Of a stretch of DNA of 64,000 nucleotides, positions 9,326 through 17,690 are shown in pieces (position 1 is the first letter of the stretch; every line of letters starts with the position of its first letter). This stretch comes from Bacteroidota bacterium (GTDB taxonomy: Bacteria; Bacteroidota; Bacteroidia; Flavobacteriales; Flavobacteriaceae): positions 150,498 through 214,497 of the forward strand of contig JAEYTL010000028.1 in the NCBI GenBank assembly GCA_023434025.1, given 5' to 3'. The notes under the pieces are model-generated. The model made no database searches, was not told the origin of the DNA, and worked only from the letters and a program-made list of their open reading frames with translations. The translations under genes were made by a program, and so were the position numbers.

Positions 9326-10888
9326 ATGCCCAAAGAACTGCTCATTCAAGTTGCCCCTGAAGTCGCTGCCAATGATTTTTTACTCAGGCAGCATGTCGCA
9401 AAGATGATTCAGGTTTCACTGCCGGAGGTTCAGCATATTTCCATACATAAACGTTCTATTGATGCCCGTCAGAAAGCTATTAAGATCAATTTGAAATTGA
9501 TGGTATTCTTTCAGGATGAACCTTTTGCTGAGCAAAAAATAGAATTACCCGATTACCCTGATGTGGCCAATCAAAAAGAAGTAATTGTTATTGGAGCAGG
9601 TCCGGCCGGACTTTTTGCCGCTCTTCAACTCATCGAATTAGGGTTAAAACCCGTTGTTATCGAACGGGGGAAAGATGTCCGTGGCCGTCGCCGGGATCTA
9701 AAAGCAATCAACCGTGACCATATTGTGAACGAAGATTCTAATTATTGCTTTGGCGAGGGAGGAGCAGGGACCTATTCGGACGGAAAACTCTACACCCGTT
9801 CCAAAAAACGGGGTGATGTGGACAGAATTTTAGCATTATTAGTCGGTTTCGGGGCTTCTCCGGATATTCTGGTTGAGGCTCATCCGCACATCGGAACTAA
9901 TAAATTACCTCAGATCATTCAAGATATTCGTGAAAAAATTATTGAATGTGGCGGACAGGTTTTGTTTGAAACCCGTGTAACCGATTTTATCATCAAAAGC
10001 AATGAAATTCATGGAATTGTAACGCAAAAAGGAGAAACAATTTCTGCCAATAAAGTTATTTTAGCAACCGGACATTCGGCTCGTGATATTTTTGAATTAT
10101 TAGATAGAAAAAAAATCCTCATCGAGGCCAAACCTTTTGCGTTGGGCGTTCGTGCGGAACATCCTCAGGAATTAATTGATTCGATACAATACAGTTGTGA
10201 TTTTAGAGGGGAATATTTACCACCGGCACCGTATTCCATCGTGAAACAAGTGAATGGTCGCGGAATGTATTCGTTTTGTATGTGTCCCGGTGGAGTGATT
10301 GCACCGTGTGCCACCAGTCCGGGCGAAGTGGTAACCAATGGCTGGTCGCCTTCCAAAAGAGATCAGGCAACCGCTAATTCGGGAATCGTAGTGGAATTAA
10401 AGCTGGAAGATTTTAAATCCTTTGCCAAATTCGGTCCATTGGCCGGAATGGAATTTCAAAAAGCCATCGAACAAAAAGCGTGGCATCTGGCCGGACAGAC
10501 ACAAAAAGTTCCGGCTCAGCGGATGATTGATTTTACACAAAATAAAATTTCTTCATCCATTCCAAAAACATCGTATGTTCCCGGAACCGCTTCGGTGGAG
10601 ATGGGACAGGTTTTTCCGGGGTTTCTGACGCAAATCATGCGGGAAGGTTTTGTGCAATTCGGCAAATCGATGAGGGGCTATTTAACCAATGAAGCCATTT
10701 TGCACGCACCGGAAAGCAGAACGTCTTCACCGGTTCGAATTCCGCGTGATGCCCAAACCTTAGAACATCTTCAGATCAAAGGTTTGTATCCGTGTGGAGA
10801 AGGAGCAGGGTTTGCCGGCGGAATTGTATCGGCGGCTATTGATGGAGAGAAATGTGCCCTAAAAATCAAGGAAAGTATGAGTTTATAA
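9326..10888 (+). CDS. NAD(P)/FAD-dependent dehydrogenase (COG2509-like)
   Basis: This is a flavoprotein of 520 residues. A short N-terminal domain (about 1-85) precedes the Rossmann fold, which opens VIVIGAGPAGLFAALQLIELG and holds the dinucleotide motif GAGPAG. Later segments YCFGEGGAGTYSDGKLYTR and CPGGVIAPCATSPGEVVTNG, and GEGAGFAGGIVSAAIDGEKC near the end, match the uncharacterised FAD-dependent dehydrogenase family. The ATG at 9326 is preferred over 9311; a TACTTTTG element at 9306-9313 would then be the -7 promoter box. Substrate unknown. Confidence 0.82.
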   Translation: MPKELLIQVAPEVAANDFLLRQHVAKMIQVSLPEVQHISIHKRSIDARQKAIKINLKLMVFFQDEPFAEQKIELPDYPDVANQKEVIVIGAGPAGLFAALQLIELGLKPVVIERGKDVRGRRRDLKAINRDHIVNEDSNYCFGEGGAGTYSDGKLYTRSKKRGDVDRILALLVGFGASPDILVEAHPHIGTNKLPQIIQDIREKIIECGGQVLFETRVTDFIIKSNEIHGIVTQKGETISANKVILATGHSARDIFELLDRKKILIEAKPFALGVRAEHPQELIDSIQYSCDFRGEYLPPAPYSIVKQVNGRGMYSFCMCPGGVIAPCATSPGEVVTNGWSPSKRDQATANSGIVVELKLEDFKSFAKFGPLAGMEFQKAIEQKAWHLAGQTQKVPAQRMIDFTQNKISSSIPKTSYVPGTASVEMGQVFPGFLTQIMREGFVQFGKSMRGYLTNEAILHAPESRTSSPVRIPRDAQTLEHLQIKGLYPCGEGAGFAGGIVSAAIDGEKCALKIKESMSL

Positions 10889-10890
10889 TT

Positions 10891-10933
10891 AGCTGTAACT
10901 TATAATTAAATATACTTATAGCTGTTTATAAAT
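10891..10933. repeat. Two alternating AGCT-TTATAA repeats downstream of the ATPase gene
   Basis: Two copies of a 14-base motif, consensus RYAGCTnnTTATAA, lie between the oxidoreductase stop and the ATPase stop. One reads on the minus strand (ACAGCTAATTATAA, about 10885-10898) and the next on the plus strand (ATAGCTGTTTATAA, 10918-10931). Related copies lie upstream of the ATPase gene, so the gene is bracketed by inverted versions of one motif. Confidence 0.6.
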
Positions 10934-10934
10934 T

Positions 10935-12350
10935 TCATTGTTCAAACAATACAGCCATATTTAGGTTGTTTTGAATATTTCCGGAATACATGTTTTCTGT
11001 CAGTCCAAAAGTGGTAATGAGAGCTAAGAAAACTGCTTTTCTGGTCTTGGTTTCATATTTAAAAGTACCGATTTTGTTTCGTAGTTCGGCATCATATTTT
11101 TTGTCAATCGTAAACGGATGGATTGAAAATTTCATTTCACAAACCGTCACAACATCATCTCTTCTATCGATAACGAGGTCAATTTGTGCTCCTTGATCTG
11201 ATTCTTTGCTTTTCCAGGCATAATTATGCGATTCAATTCCATTTATTCCCAATGCTTTTTTAATTTGATAGACATGAGCTAGGCAAACTTGTTCAAAAGC
11301 ATAACCGCTCCAGGCTCTGTATTTCGGATTGTCAATTATTTTTAACCATTGTTGTTCGTTCGAAGGCTGTGTATTTTTCATGAACTTTAAATAAAACAAA
11401 GAGAAAAAATCGGTTAATTGGTATAAACTGTTTCTTGATTTTTTACCAAAAGGGACATATTTTCGTAAAAATCCACTAATTTCTAATTCGTTTAATAAAG
11501 TGGTAAAGGAGCCGCCATTATTCATTTTTGTAGCTTCAAGTAGTTCTTCTCTAGAAAGACCTCTGCCTTTTTTGGCTAATGCTTCGATGATTAATTCATG
11601 ACGGTCGGCTTTTGTAAACAAGGATTGATATAATTTTTCAAATTCATTTTGAAGCAAACCATTTTTTGAAAAACATAAATCATCAATAATTTGAGCAGCA
11701 CTTTTGCCTTTTTCGATAGCTTCCCAATAAAAAGGAATCCCACCTAAAACCATATAAAGTTGGATTAATTGATACTGGGATAAGTTTACTTTTCTTTTTT
11801 GAACAAATTGTTGGCATTCATTCAACGTAAAAGGATCAATTTTGATGCGTTGTGTCACTCGATTGTGTAAGCCTTTTTTGTTGTTAATGAGTTTGTTTAT
11901 CATCCAAGAAGCGGCAGAACCACAAACAATTAATAGAATATCTTTTCTGGCTGATGCCCAGCTATTCCAGAAATGTTCTAAAGCAGCTATAAAATTTGAT
12001 TTTGGAGTGTCAAACCATGGCAATTCATCAATAAAAATTATTTTTTTCTTTTGTTTAGAATGTTCAATGCATTGCTTTATTTGCAAAAAAGCTTCCGTCC
12101 ATGAAGTAACATTTTGGCCTGCTATAAAAGGATGTTGCTCTTGAATGGCTATCTGAAAATTGACCAGTTGCTCTTGTAGATTTGCATTTGCTAATCCGGT
12201 TAATTGCAAAGTAAATTTGTTTTCAAAAAAAGTCCGGATTAAGTAAGTTTTTCCAATTCTCCTCCTTCCGTAAACAGCAACAAATTCTGATTTTTCAGAT
12301 GTGAATTTTTTTTGAAGTATTTCAGCTTCTCTTTCCCTTCCAATTATCAT
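10935..12350 (-). CDS. AAA/STAND-like ATPase with C-terminal PD-(D/E)xK-like domain (Arch_ATPase/DUF234)
   Basis: Residues 1-230 form a P-loop ATPase with Walker A GRRRIGKT (28-35) and Walker B IIFIDELPWFD. A winged-helix region follows (RGLSREELLEATKMNNGG). The C-terminal part carries IDLVIDRRDDVVTVCEMKFS, an arrangement of D then E-x-K typical of the nuclease-like DUF234 domain. The family is widespread in archaea and Bacteroidota; its role is not settled and links to mobile DNA or defence have been suggested. The 471 residues are full length. It stands alone between alternating short repeats, which suggests it moves or is regulated as a unit. Confidence 0.82.
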   Translation of the reverse strand: MIIGREREAEILQKKFTSEKSEFVAVYGRRRIGKTYLIRTFFENKFTLQLTGLANANLQEQLVNFQIAIQEQHPFIAGQNVTSWTEAFLQIKQCIEHSKQKKKIIFIDELPWFDTPKSNFIAALEHFWNSWASARKDILLIVCGSAASWMINKLINNKKGLHNRVTQRIKIDPFTLNECQQFVQKRKVNLSQYQLIQLYMVLGGIPFYWEAIEKGKSAAQIIDDLCFSKNGLLQNEFEKLYQSLFTKADRHELIIEALAKKGRGLSREELLEATKMNNGGSFTTLLNELEISGFLRKYVPFGKKSRNSLYQLTDFFSLFYLKFMKNTQPSNEQQWLKIIDNPKYRAWSGYAFEQVCLAHVYQIKKALGINGIESHNYAWKSKESDQGAQIDLVIDRRDDVVTVCEMKFSIHPFTIDKKYDAELRNKIGTFKYETKTRKAVFLALITTFGLTENMYSGNIQNNLNMAVLFEQ

Positions 12351-12363
12351 TTTTTAACACTTT

Positions 12364-12460
12364 ATAACTAGCTACAAATATATGAAATTTATTATTTACA
12401 GCTACTTATAAGTTTATATTCAGCTATAACTATATTTTTTTTACATTTATAGCTATTTAT
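12364..12460. repeat. Four alternating AGCT-TTATAA repeats upstream of the ATPase gene
   Basis: Four copies of the motif found downstream of the ATPase occur here, in alternating direction: minus at about 12362-12375, plus (ACAGCTACTTATAA) at 12399-12412, minus at about 12416-12431 and plus (ATAGCTATTTATAA) at 12449-12462. The outermost copies of the whole locus (near 10885 and 12462) face in opposite directions and match at 12 of 14 positions, like short terminal inverted repeats. They could equally be operator sites for a regulator of the ATPase gene. Confidence 0.55.
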
Positions 12461-12596
12461 AAATGTAATTAAGTGTTAATTTTATTGAGTTTTTGTCTGT
12501 TTTGAATGTGGCTTTAAAAACAAATTTTTAAAGCATTCAACACCCGTTAAACTTTTCACAATTCCATATAAATCAAAATAAAAACGAACTTTTTCT

Positions 12597-12604
12597 TACC
12601 TTTG
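12597..12604 (+). promoter_or_regulatory. Bacteroidota -7 promoter element before idi
   Basis: The sequence TACCTTTG matches the Bacteroidota -7 consensus TAnnTTTG, 18 bases before the chosen idi start. I see no convincing -33 TTTG partner, so this rests on one element. Confidence 0.4.
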
Positions 12605-12622
12605 AAGGGCTATAAAAAAGCT

Positions 12623-13150
12623 ATGACAGAAGAAAAAGTAATTTTAGTAAACGAACAAGACGAACCCGTCGGTTTGATGGAAAAACTCGAAGCTCATGAA
12701 AAAGCAGTTTTGCACCGTGCTTTTTCTGTTTTTGTGTTGAACGATAAAAGCGAAGTGATGTTGCAGCAAAGAGCCCGTCACAAATACCATTCTCCTTTGT
12801 TATGGACCAATACGTGTTGCAGTCATCAAAGGGAAGGTGAAACAAATACCCAGGCCGGAACCCGAAGACTGCAGGAAGAAATGGGGTTTTCAACCGGGTT
12901 GAAGGAATTGTTTCATTTTATCTACAAAGCTCCGTTTGATAATGGTTTAACCGAACACGAACTCGATCATGTGATGATTGGTTATTATAATAACGAACCA
13001 AACATAAATACTGATGAGGTGGAAAATTGGAAATGGATGAGTATAGAAGCCATTAAAGACGATATACAAACCCAACCGGAAAATTATACCGTTTGGTTCA
13101 AAATTATTTTTGACGAGTTTTACCATTACCTTGAAGAACACAAACTTTAA
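12623..13150 (+). CDS. idi: Isopentenyl-diphosphate delta-isomerase (type I)
   Basis: This NUDIX-fold enzyme interconverts IPP and DMAPP for isoprenoid synthesis. Residues seen: HRAFSVFVLN, the active-site Cys in LLWTNTCCSHQREGE, a Nudix-like segment RRLQEEMGF, and the active-site Glu region ELDHVMIGYYNNEP. The start at 12623 (MTEEKVILVNEQDEPVG) is the standard type I N-terminus; an upstream in-frame ATG at 12602 overlaps the promoter box. The 175 residues are normal. The PTPS-family gene follows 50 bases downstream. Confidence 0.92.
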   Translation: MTEEKVILVNEQDEPVGLMEKLEAHEKAVLHRAFSVFVLNDKSEVMLQQRARHKYHSPLLWTNTCCSHQREGETNTQAGTRRLQEEMGFSTGLKELFHFIYKAPFDNGLTEHELDHVMIGYYNNEPNINTDEVENWKWMSIEAIKDDIQTQPENYTVWFKIIFDEFYHYLEEHKL

Positions 13151-13200
13151 CTGTTATAACGTCAAAAGTCAAAAATTGTTAATCTTCAATCAAAAACCTC

Positions 13201-13611
13201 ATGAAAGTAACCGTTTCCCGAAAAGCTCACTTTAACGCTGCTCATCGGTTGTATCGAAAAGATTGGTCGATGGAAAAAAATGATTTGGTATTCGGTAAAT
13301 GCAATAACCCCAATTTTCATGGTCATAATTATGAGTTAATTGTCAGCGTAACCGGCGAAATTGATCCTGAAACCGGTTTTGTGCTGGATGTAAAGATTCT
13401 GTCTGATTTAATTAAAGAACATATTGAAGAGGCGTTTGATCATAAAAACCTGAATCTGGATGTGCCTGATTTTGCAGAGTTGAATCCGACGGCAGAAAAT
13501 ATTGCTGTTGTGATTTGGAACAAATTGCGAAGATATGTCAAGCCATCATTGGATTTAGAGGTTGTTTTATACGAAACACCCCGGAATTTTGTAACCTGTA
13601 GAGGAATTTAA
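13201..13611 (+). CDS. queD: 6-pyruvoyl-tetrahydropterin synthase / 6-carboxytetrahydropterin synthase family
   Basis: This zinc enzyme acts on dihydroneopterin triphosphate. In bacteria it usually makes 6-carboxytetrahydropterin for queuosine. It shows the zinc His in NAAHRL and the HGH pair in GKCNNPNFHGHNYELIV, with the catalytic Cys in the same segment. The Glu in LYETPRNF is the pterin anchor. The segment CNNPNFHGHNY resembles the eukaryotic PTPS form, so a tetrahydrobiopterin-type role is possible. The 136 residues fit. The peroxiredoxin start follows after one base. Confidence 0.8.
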   Translation: MKVTVSRKAHFNAAHRLYRKDWSMEKNDLVFGKCNNPNFHGHNYELIVSVTGEIDPETGFVLDVKILSDLIKEHIEEAFDHKNLNLDVPDFAELNPTAENIAVVIWNKLRRYVKPSLDLEVVLYETPRNFVTCRGI

Positions 13612-13612
13612 A

Positions 13613-14068
13613 ATGGCATTGAAAGTAGGAGATACCGTTCCGGATTTTACAGCAAAAGATTCCAAAGGAAATACTTTTGACAGTTCAGCCGTAGTGGGTA
13701 AAAAACCGGTTGTGATCTATTTTTATCCCAAAGATGATACAAGGGTTTGTACCGAACAAGCCTGTAGCTTCAGAGATCACTATGAATATTTTACCGATTT
13801 AGGGGCCGAAGTCATCGGGGTTAGTGGTGATTCAACCACCTCACATCAAAAATTTGCTCAGAAACACCAGCTTCCTTTTACGCTTTTATCAGATCATGAT
13901 AAAAAATTACGCAATTTATTTGGCGTTCCTACGGCTTTATTCGGACTTATCCCGGGTCGGGTGACGTATGTGATTGACAAAAAAGGAGTTGTTCAATTGG
14001 TTTTTGATAACTTATCAGGAAAAATACACATCAAAAAAGCCCTTCAGATACTGAAAAAAATAGTATAA
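13613..14068 (+). CDS. Thioredoxin-dependent peroxiredoxin (BCP/PrxQ type)
   Basis: This enzyme reduces hydroperoxides. The peroxiredoxin active-site pattern P-x3-T-x2-C is present as PKDDTRVC, and a second Cys lies five residues later (CTEQAC), the usual PrxQ resolving position. The customary Pro-Gly before the peroxidatic Cys is Arg-Val here, a change that is seen in some members. DHDKKLRNLFGVPTALFGLIPGRVTYVID is typical of BCP. The 151 residues are normal. Only one base separates it from the upstream PTPS-family gene, so they are cotranscribed. Confidence 0.88.
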   Translation: MALKVGDTVPDFTAKDSKGNTFDSSAVVGKKPVVIYFYPKDDTRVCTEQACSFRDHYEYFTDLGAEVIGVSGDSTTSHQKFAQKHQLPFTLLSDHDKKLRNLFGVPTALFGLIPGRVTYVIDKKGVVQLVFDNLSGKIHIKKALQILKKIV

Positions 14069-14129
14069 AGGTTTGACAAGAAAGTAGTATCAGTTCAAAT
14101 GTTTATTTTTGACCTTTGCAATAAAAACA

Positions 14130-15092
14130 ATGAAGCCATTTTATCCACTCACGTTTGAACCCATTTTAAAAGAACGCCTTTGGGGCGGAACCAAATTAAA
14201 AACCTATTTAAACAAACCGGTTACGTCAGAAATGACGGGGGAAAGCTGGGAATTGTCAACCGTGCCCAATGAGGTAAGTGTGGTGAATAACGGTGCTTTT
14301 AAGGGAGAACAACTCAATGATTTGATTGAGCGGTATCCTGAAGAGATCTTAGGAAAAGAAGTTTATAACCGATTCGGAAAACAATTTCCGTTGCTTTTTA
14401 AATATTTAGATGCCCGTGAAGATTTGTCGATTCAGTTGCATCCGAATGATGAACTGGCTAAAGTCCGTCACAATTCTTTTGGCAAAACCGAAATGTGGTA
14501 TGTGATGCAGGCCGATGAAAAGGCACGCCTGATTGTAGGATTTAAAGAAGAGTCAAACAGAGAAGACTATCTGAGGCATGTTGAAAACAAAACATTACTT
14601 GCTGTTTTAAACGAAGTTCCGGTAAAAAAAGGCGACGTTTTCTTTTTAGAAACCGGAACCATCCATGCTGTAGGAGCCGGAATTGTAATTGCTGAAATTC
14701 AGCAGACCAGCGATGTTACTTACCGTATCTATGATTGGGATCGGGTAGATGCTCAGGGCAACGCACGTGAATTACATACTGAATTAGCCCAGGATGCTAT
14801 TAATTATAAAACAACCCCGGCACAAAAAGAATATAATGCCCCGGAAAACCAACGTACCACGGTGGTGGAATGCCCTTATTTTACAACCAGGGTTATTCCG
14901 CTTAACGGACAGATTCCCTTTGTCAAAACAGGCGATTCCTTTACGGTCTTTATGTGTACCGAGGGTAGCCTTGAATTGATAGCTCAGAACGAAAAATTCA
15001 CTTATCAAAGGGGTGATACCATTCTGATTCCGGCTGTTTTAACCTCTTTTTTATTGAAAGGAAAGGCAACTGTTTTAGAAATTACAGTTTAG
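14130..15092 (+). CDS. manA: Type I phosphomannose isomerase
   Basis: This zinc cupin converts fructose 6-phosphate and mannose 6-phosphate, feeding GDP-sugar synthesis. The protein starts MKPFYPLTFEPILKERLWGG at 14130; the upstream start at 14109 adds seven residues that look unnatural. Zinc ligands lie in LSIQLHPNDELA and in KTEMWYV, with FFLETGTIHAVGAGIVIAEIQQ closing the cupin. The C-terminal half is a second cupin (FTVFMCTEGSLELIAQNEKF). The 320 residues match the short bacterial form. Confidence 0.9.
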   Translation: MKPFYPLTFEPILKERLWGGTKLKTYLNKPVTSEMTGESWELSTVPNEVSVVNNGAFKGEQLNDLIERYPEEILGKEVYNRFGKQFPLLFKYLDAREDLSIQLHPNDELAKVRHNSFGKTEMWYVMQADEKARLIVGFKEESNREDYLRHVENKTLLAVLNEVPVKKGDVFFLETGTIHAVGAGIVIAEIQQTSDVTYRIYDWDRVDAQGNARELHTELAQDAINYKTTPAQKEYNAPENQRTTVVECPYFTTRVIPLNGQIPFVKTGDSFTVFMCTEGSLELIAQNEKFTYQRGDTILIPAVLTSFLLKGKATVLEITV

Positions 15093-15162
15093 GTTTTTGG
15101 AACTAATTCATTTAATTCTAAATTTTTACGTACTTTTGCACCGCAATTAAAATTAAAATAAA

Positions 15163-15429
15163 ATGGCAAGTATTAAAAATCTGAAAAAAGACATCAATTT
15201 TGTGATGGGTGATATTATCGAGGCGGTTTATATCCATGAAATGACCACAACCGGAAAGCCAACCGAATCTTCGAATGCGTTGATTGATGAAGCAATCGCT
15301 ACTTTTGATGCGTTAATCGCAAAAGTAAACGATAAAAAAGCAGAAAACAGAAGAGCTCATTTAAAACAGGTAGAAAAAGAACTGGAAGCGGCTGCAATTC
15401 AATTGGTTGAAAAAGTAAACGCACTTTAA
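15163..15429 (+). CDS. Small helical protein of unknown function (88 aa)
   Basis: This is an acidic, entirely helical protein starting MASIKNLKKDINFVMGDIIE. It has charged heptad-like segments (KKAENRRAHLKQVEKELEAA) that may form a coiled coil. It has no signal peptide, Cys residues or membrane segment. A TACTTTTG -7 box at 15131-15138 sits 24 bases upstream. It precedes the tRNA gene on the same strand. I recognise it only as the sort of small conserved protein common in Flavobacteriaceae. Confidence 0.75.
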   Translation: MASIKNLKKDINFVMGDIIEAVYIHEMTTTGKPTESSNALIDEAIATFDALIAKVNDKKAENRRAHLKQVEKELEAAAIQLVEKVNAL

Positions 15430-15462
15430 TCCGTTTTTTTTGATAAAAAAAGTGCTTTTTTG

Positions 15463-15494
15463 TTTTGGAATATTCATTTTCAAAATTATATTTG
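15463..15494 (+). promoter_or_regulatory. Complete Bacteroidota promoter for the tRNA gene
   Basis: The -33 element TTTTG (15463-15467) and the -7 element TATATTTG (15487-15494) are 19 bases apart, as in the Bacteroidota primary sigma consensus. The tRNA starts 15 bases after the -7 box. Confidence 0.75.
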
Positions 15495-15509
15495 CACTAT
15501 AATTGAGAT

Positions 15510-15583
15510 GCCGGTGTAGCTCAGCTGGCTAGAGCAGCTGATTTGTAATCAGCAGGTCGTGGGTTCGAGTCCCTCTATCGGCT
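15510..15583 (+). tRNA. tRNA-Thr (anticodon UGU)
   Basis: The 74 bases fold as a normal cloverleaf. The acceptor stem pairs GCCGGTG with TATCGGC, with two G-U pairs. The D arm is GCTC/GAGC. The anticodon stem GCTGA/TCAGC encloses the loop TTTGTAA, giving anticodon TGT, which reads ACA threonine codons. The T arm has GGTTCGAGTCC. The discriminator base is T and CCA is not encoded, so it must be added after transcription. A promoter precedes it and a strong terminator follows. Confidence 0.95.
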
Positions 15584-15591
15584 CAATTTTT

Positions 15592-15620
15592 AAGGACAAT
15601 CTTAGGATTGTCCTTTTTTT
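15592..15620 (+). terminator. Rho-independent terminator after tRNA-Thr
   Basis: A perfect 10-bp stem (AAGGACAATC / GATTGTCCTT) with loop TTAG runs into seven T residues. Confidence 0.9.
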
Positions 15621-15757
15621 ATGAAATTATGTTACGGACATGTGACAACGAATCAAGTCCAAAACCTGTGAGTTTTAAAAAGCAAGCATATAAATTAGTA
15701 AATAATTTGTCTTTTTAACACAATGGTCTTAATAAATTAAATGGTTATATTTGTGCC

Positions 15758-16357
15758 ATGAAGCAAATCGGATTGATTTTGTTGATGGCAATTGTCTTAG
15801 GCTGTACATCCAAGCCGGATCGGTTACCGTTTTTGGGAAATCCAATCGTTCAGGGAAAAGATACATTGTATCCGAGAATCAAAGATTTTTCCTTTATTAA
15901 TCAGGATAGTATCGTGATAACAAATGATACCTTTAAAGACAAGGTTTATGTTGCCGATTTTATGTTTCTCTCCTGTCCAACCATTTGCCCCGTGATGCAT
16001 GTGCAGATGACAGATGTTTATAAAGTGTTTAAAGATAATTCTGAGGTTTCTTTTCTTTCGCATACGATAGATCCTGAGCGTGATACGGTGGAAAAGTTAA
16101 AGGAGTTTACGGAAAGACATACAATTAAAGAAAACTGGTATTTTGTAACCGGGCATAAAGATTCGATTATGAGCATTGCCAAAAAAAGCTATTTCACGGT
16201 TGCTTATCCGGATGAAAAAGAACCGGGAGGCCTTGTTCACGGAGGAGGTTTTTTATTGGTGGATCAAAACAGATATATCAGAGGTGTTTATGACGGAACG
16301 AATCCGGAAGAAACAGAAAGACTGATTAAAGATATACGTATACTTTTAAAAGAGTAA
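15758..16357 (+). CDS. SCO1/SenC/PrrC family copper-chaperone lipoprotein
   Basis: This is a periplasmic thioredoxin-fold protein that binds copper and helps assemble the CuA centre of cytochrome oxidase or acts as a thiol reductase. A lipobox ends at C16 (AIVLGC). The copper-binding motif C73-P-T-I-C77-P and a downstream His in LVHGGGFLLVD complete the usual ligand set. The 199 residues fit. A TATATTTG box lies at 15746-15753, five bases before the ATG. The small C-x9-C-x3-C protein follows 8 bases downstream, which ties that family to copper. Confidence 0.9.
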   Translation: MKQIGLILLMAIVLGCTSKPDRLPFLGNPIVQGKDTLYPRIKDFSFINQDSIVITNDTFKDKVYVADFMFLSCPTICPVMHVQMTDVYKVFKDNSEVSFLSHTIDPERDTVEKLKEFTERHTIKENWYFVTGHKDSIMSIAKKSYFTVAYPDEKEPGGLVHGGGFLLVDQNRYIRGVYDGTNPEETERLIKDIRILLKE

Positions 16358-16365
16358 CCGATAAT

Positions 16366-16746
16366 TTGATGAAAAAAGCAGTACTTTATTTTCTTTTGTT
16401 ATTATTTGTGTTCCAATGCACGAGTAATTTCTGGATTATATCGTCTTTCTATATCAATCGGGAATTCATTGCCAAAGAGTTATGTGTGAATCGTTTTGAC
16501 GCCATTCCTGTTTGTAAAGGAAAATGTTTCTTAGATAAAAAACTTGCTGACCATCAAAAGGAAGAGCAGAGGTTTCCTAATTTAAAGGAAAAAGAAACGC
16601 AGTTTTATTATGTTATTGAATCAGATCCTACCAATCATCTTGTTCCGGGAGCTAACTATGAAACAACTTTGGTTGTTATAAAAAACGAGGACAGGTTAAC
16701 ATCTGCTTTTCTTTATTCAATTTTCCATCCTCCCCAAACGGTTTAA
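16366..16746 (+). CDS. Small membrane-anchored or secreted protein with C-x9-C-x3-C motif
   Basis: This 126-residue protein starts with a hydrophobic helix (about 5-17) followed by a Cys at 18 that could be lipidated. The motif region KELC(40)VNRFDAIPVC(50)KGKC(54)FLDKKLAD stands out. The C-terminus ends in FHPP plus a few residues. The gene at 27233-27598 encodes a paralog with identical Cys spacing and the same ending. I do not recognise a named family. Position behind a SCO gene, and the paralog beside MbnP-like genes, suggest a role in copper handling. Confidence 0.72.
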   Translation: MMKKAVLYFLLLLFVFQCTSNFWIISSFYINREFIAKELCVNRFDAIPVCKGKCFLDKKLADHQKEEQRFPNLKEKETQFYYVIESDPTNHLVPGANYETTLVVIKNEDRLTSAFLYSIFHPPQTV

Positions 16747-16788
16747 TATTTTTCAGTTTTTTAAAAATTTAATTAAACCCAAATAAGT

Positions 16789-17652
16789 ATGCAAGCAGGA
16801 AATTTGCCTGTATGCACGATCGACTTGTTTGACGAGAAATCGAAGCATTTTTGGATAAGCAGTTTAGATGGATTATTATTTAAATATCCGTTTTTGGAAA
16901 ATCCGCATATCCATAATTTTTATGCCTTGTTTTTTATTGAAGATGCCCAAGGCGAAATCAGTATAGATCAGGAAAAAATTGTATTAAATGATGCCAAAGT
17001 TATCATCAGCAAGCCGCGTTGCATTAACAGTATTGATATTAACAGTCGGGCAAAAGGGAAAATAGTATTCTTTGACGAAGAATTTTTTTCACTTCGCTAT
17101 AACAATAATAATTTGTATCAGTTTACTTTTCTAAACAGAGAAGGGAAGTCGTCTGTTCGCATTACAGAACAGCAATCAGAAAGGTTAATGTTATTTTTAA
17201 ATTTATTGCAGGATGAGTTTCTGTTGCAAAAGAGTGAGACAAAAAAGGTTTTACGTTCTTACTTAAATATTTTACTTTTTGAATTAGAACGAATGTTCGG
17301 TACAACATCGGTCAGCAAAAACCAGAATCCGAAACAAGATAAAATCCAACAATTTGAAAAATTAATTGATAAATATTTTATCGAAAAAAAATTGCCTTCT
17401 TCTTATGCTGATTTGTTAAATGTGAGTCCGAATTACCTCAATAAAATTTGTAAAGAAGTTACCGGAAATACAGCTGGTGATCTGATTCGAAAGAGAGTGG
17501 TTATCGAAGCACAGCGATTGATTCATTACACCCATTATTCCATCAATGAAATCGCTGATAAACTCGGATTTGAAAATGTTTCCTATTTTGTGACATTTTT
17601 TAAAAAGCAGACCAACATAACACCGGAACAGTATAGAAAAGTTGAAAAATAA
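16789..17652 (+). CDS. AraC family transcriptional regulator
   Basis: A cupin-like N-terminal domain (about 20-150, with HIHNFYALFFIEDAQGEIS) precedes a two-helix-turn-helix AraC domain (about 190-285). The latter shows YADLLNVSPNYLNKICKEVTG and INEIADKLGFENVSYFVTFFKK. The 287 residues are standard. It follows the SCO and small Cys-protein genes on the same strand after a 42-base gap, so it may control them or be co-expressed. The effector is unknown. Confidence 0.88.
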   Translation: MQAGNLPVCTIDLFDEKSKHFWISSLDGLLFKYPFLENPHIHNFYALFFIEDAQGEISIDQEKIVLNDAKVIISKPRCINSIDINSRAKGKIVFFDEEFFSLRYNNNNLYQFTFLNREGKSSVRITEQQSERLMLFLNLLQDEFLLQKSETKKVLRSYLNILLFELERMFGTTSVSKNQNPKQDKIQQFEKLIDKYFIEKKLPSSYADLLNVSPNYLNKICKEVTGNTAGDLIRKRVVIEAQRLIHYTHYSINEIADKLGFENVSYFVTFFKKQTNITPEQYRKVEK

Positions 17653-17655
17653 ACA

Positions 17656-17685
17656 AAAGGTTGCTTGGTTCAGAAAGCAACCTTT
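17656..17685. terminator. Bidirectional terminator between AraC and thioesterase genes
   Basis: An 11-bp perfect stem (AAAGGTTGCTT / AAGCAACCTTT) with an 8-base loop lies between two convergent genes. A-rich and T-rich flanks on either side allow it to work in both directions. Confidence 0.75.
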
Positions 17686-17690
17686 CGTTT

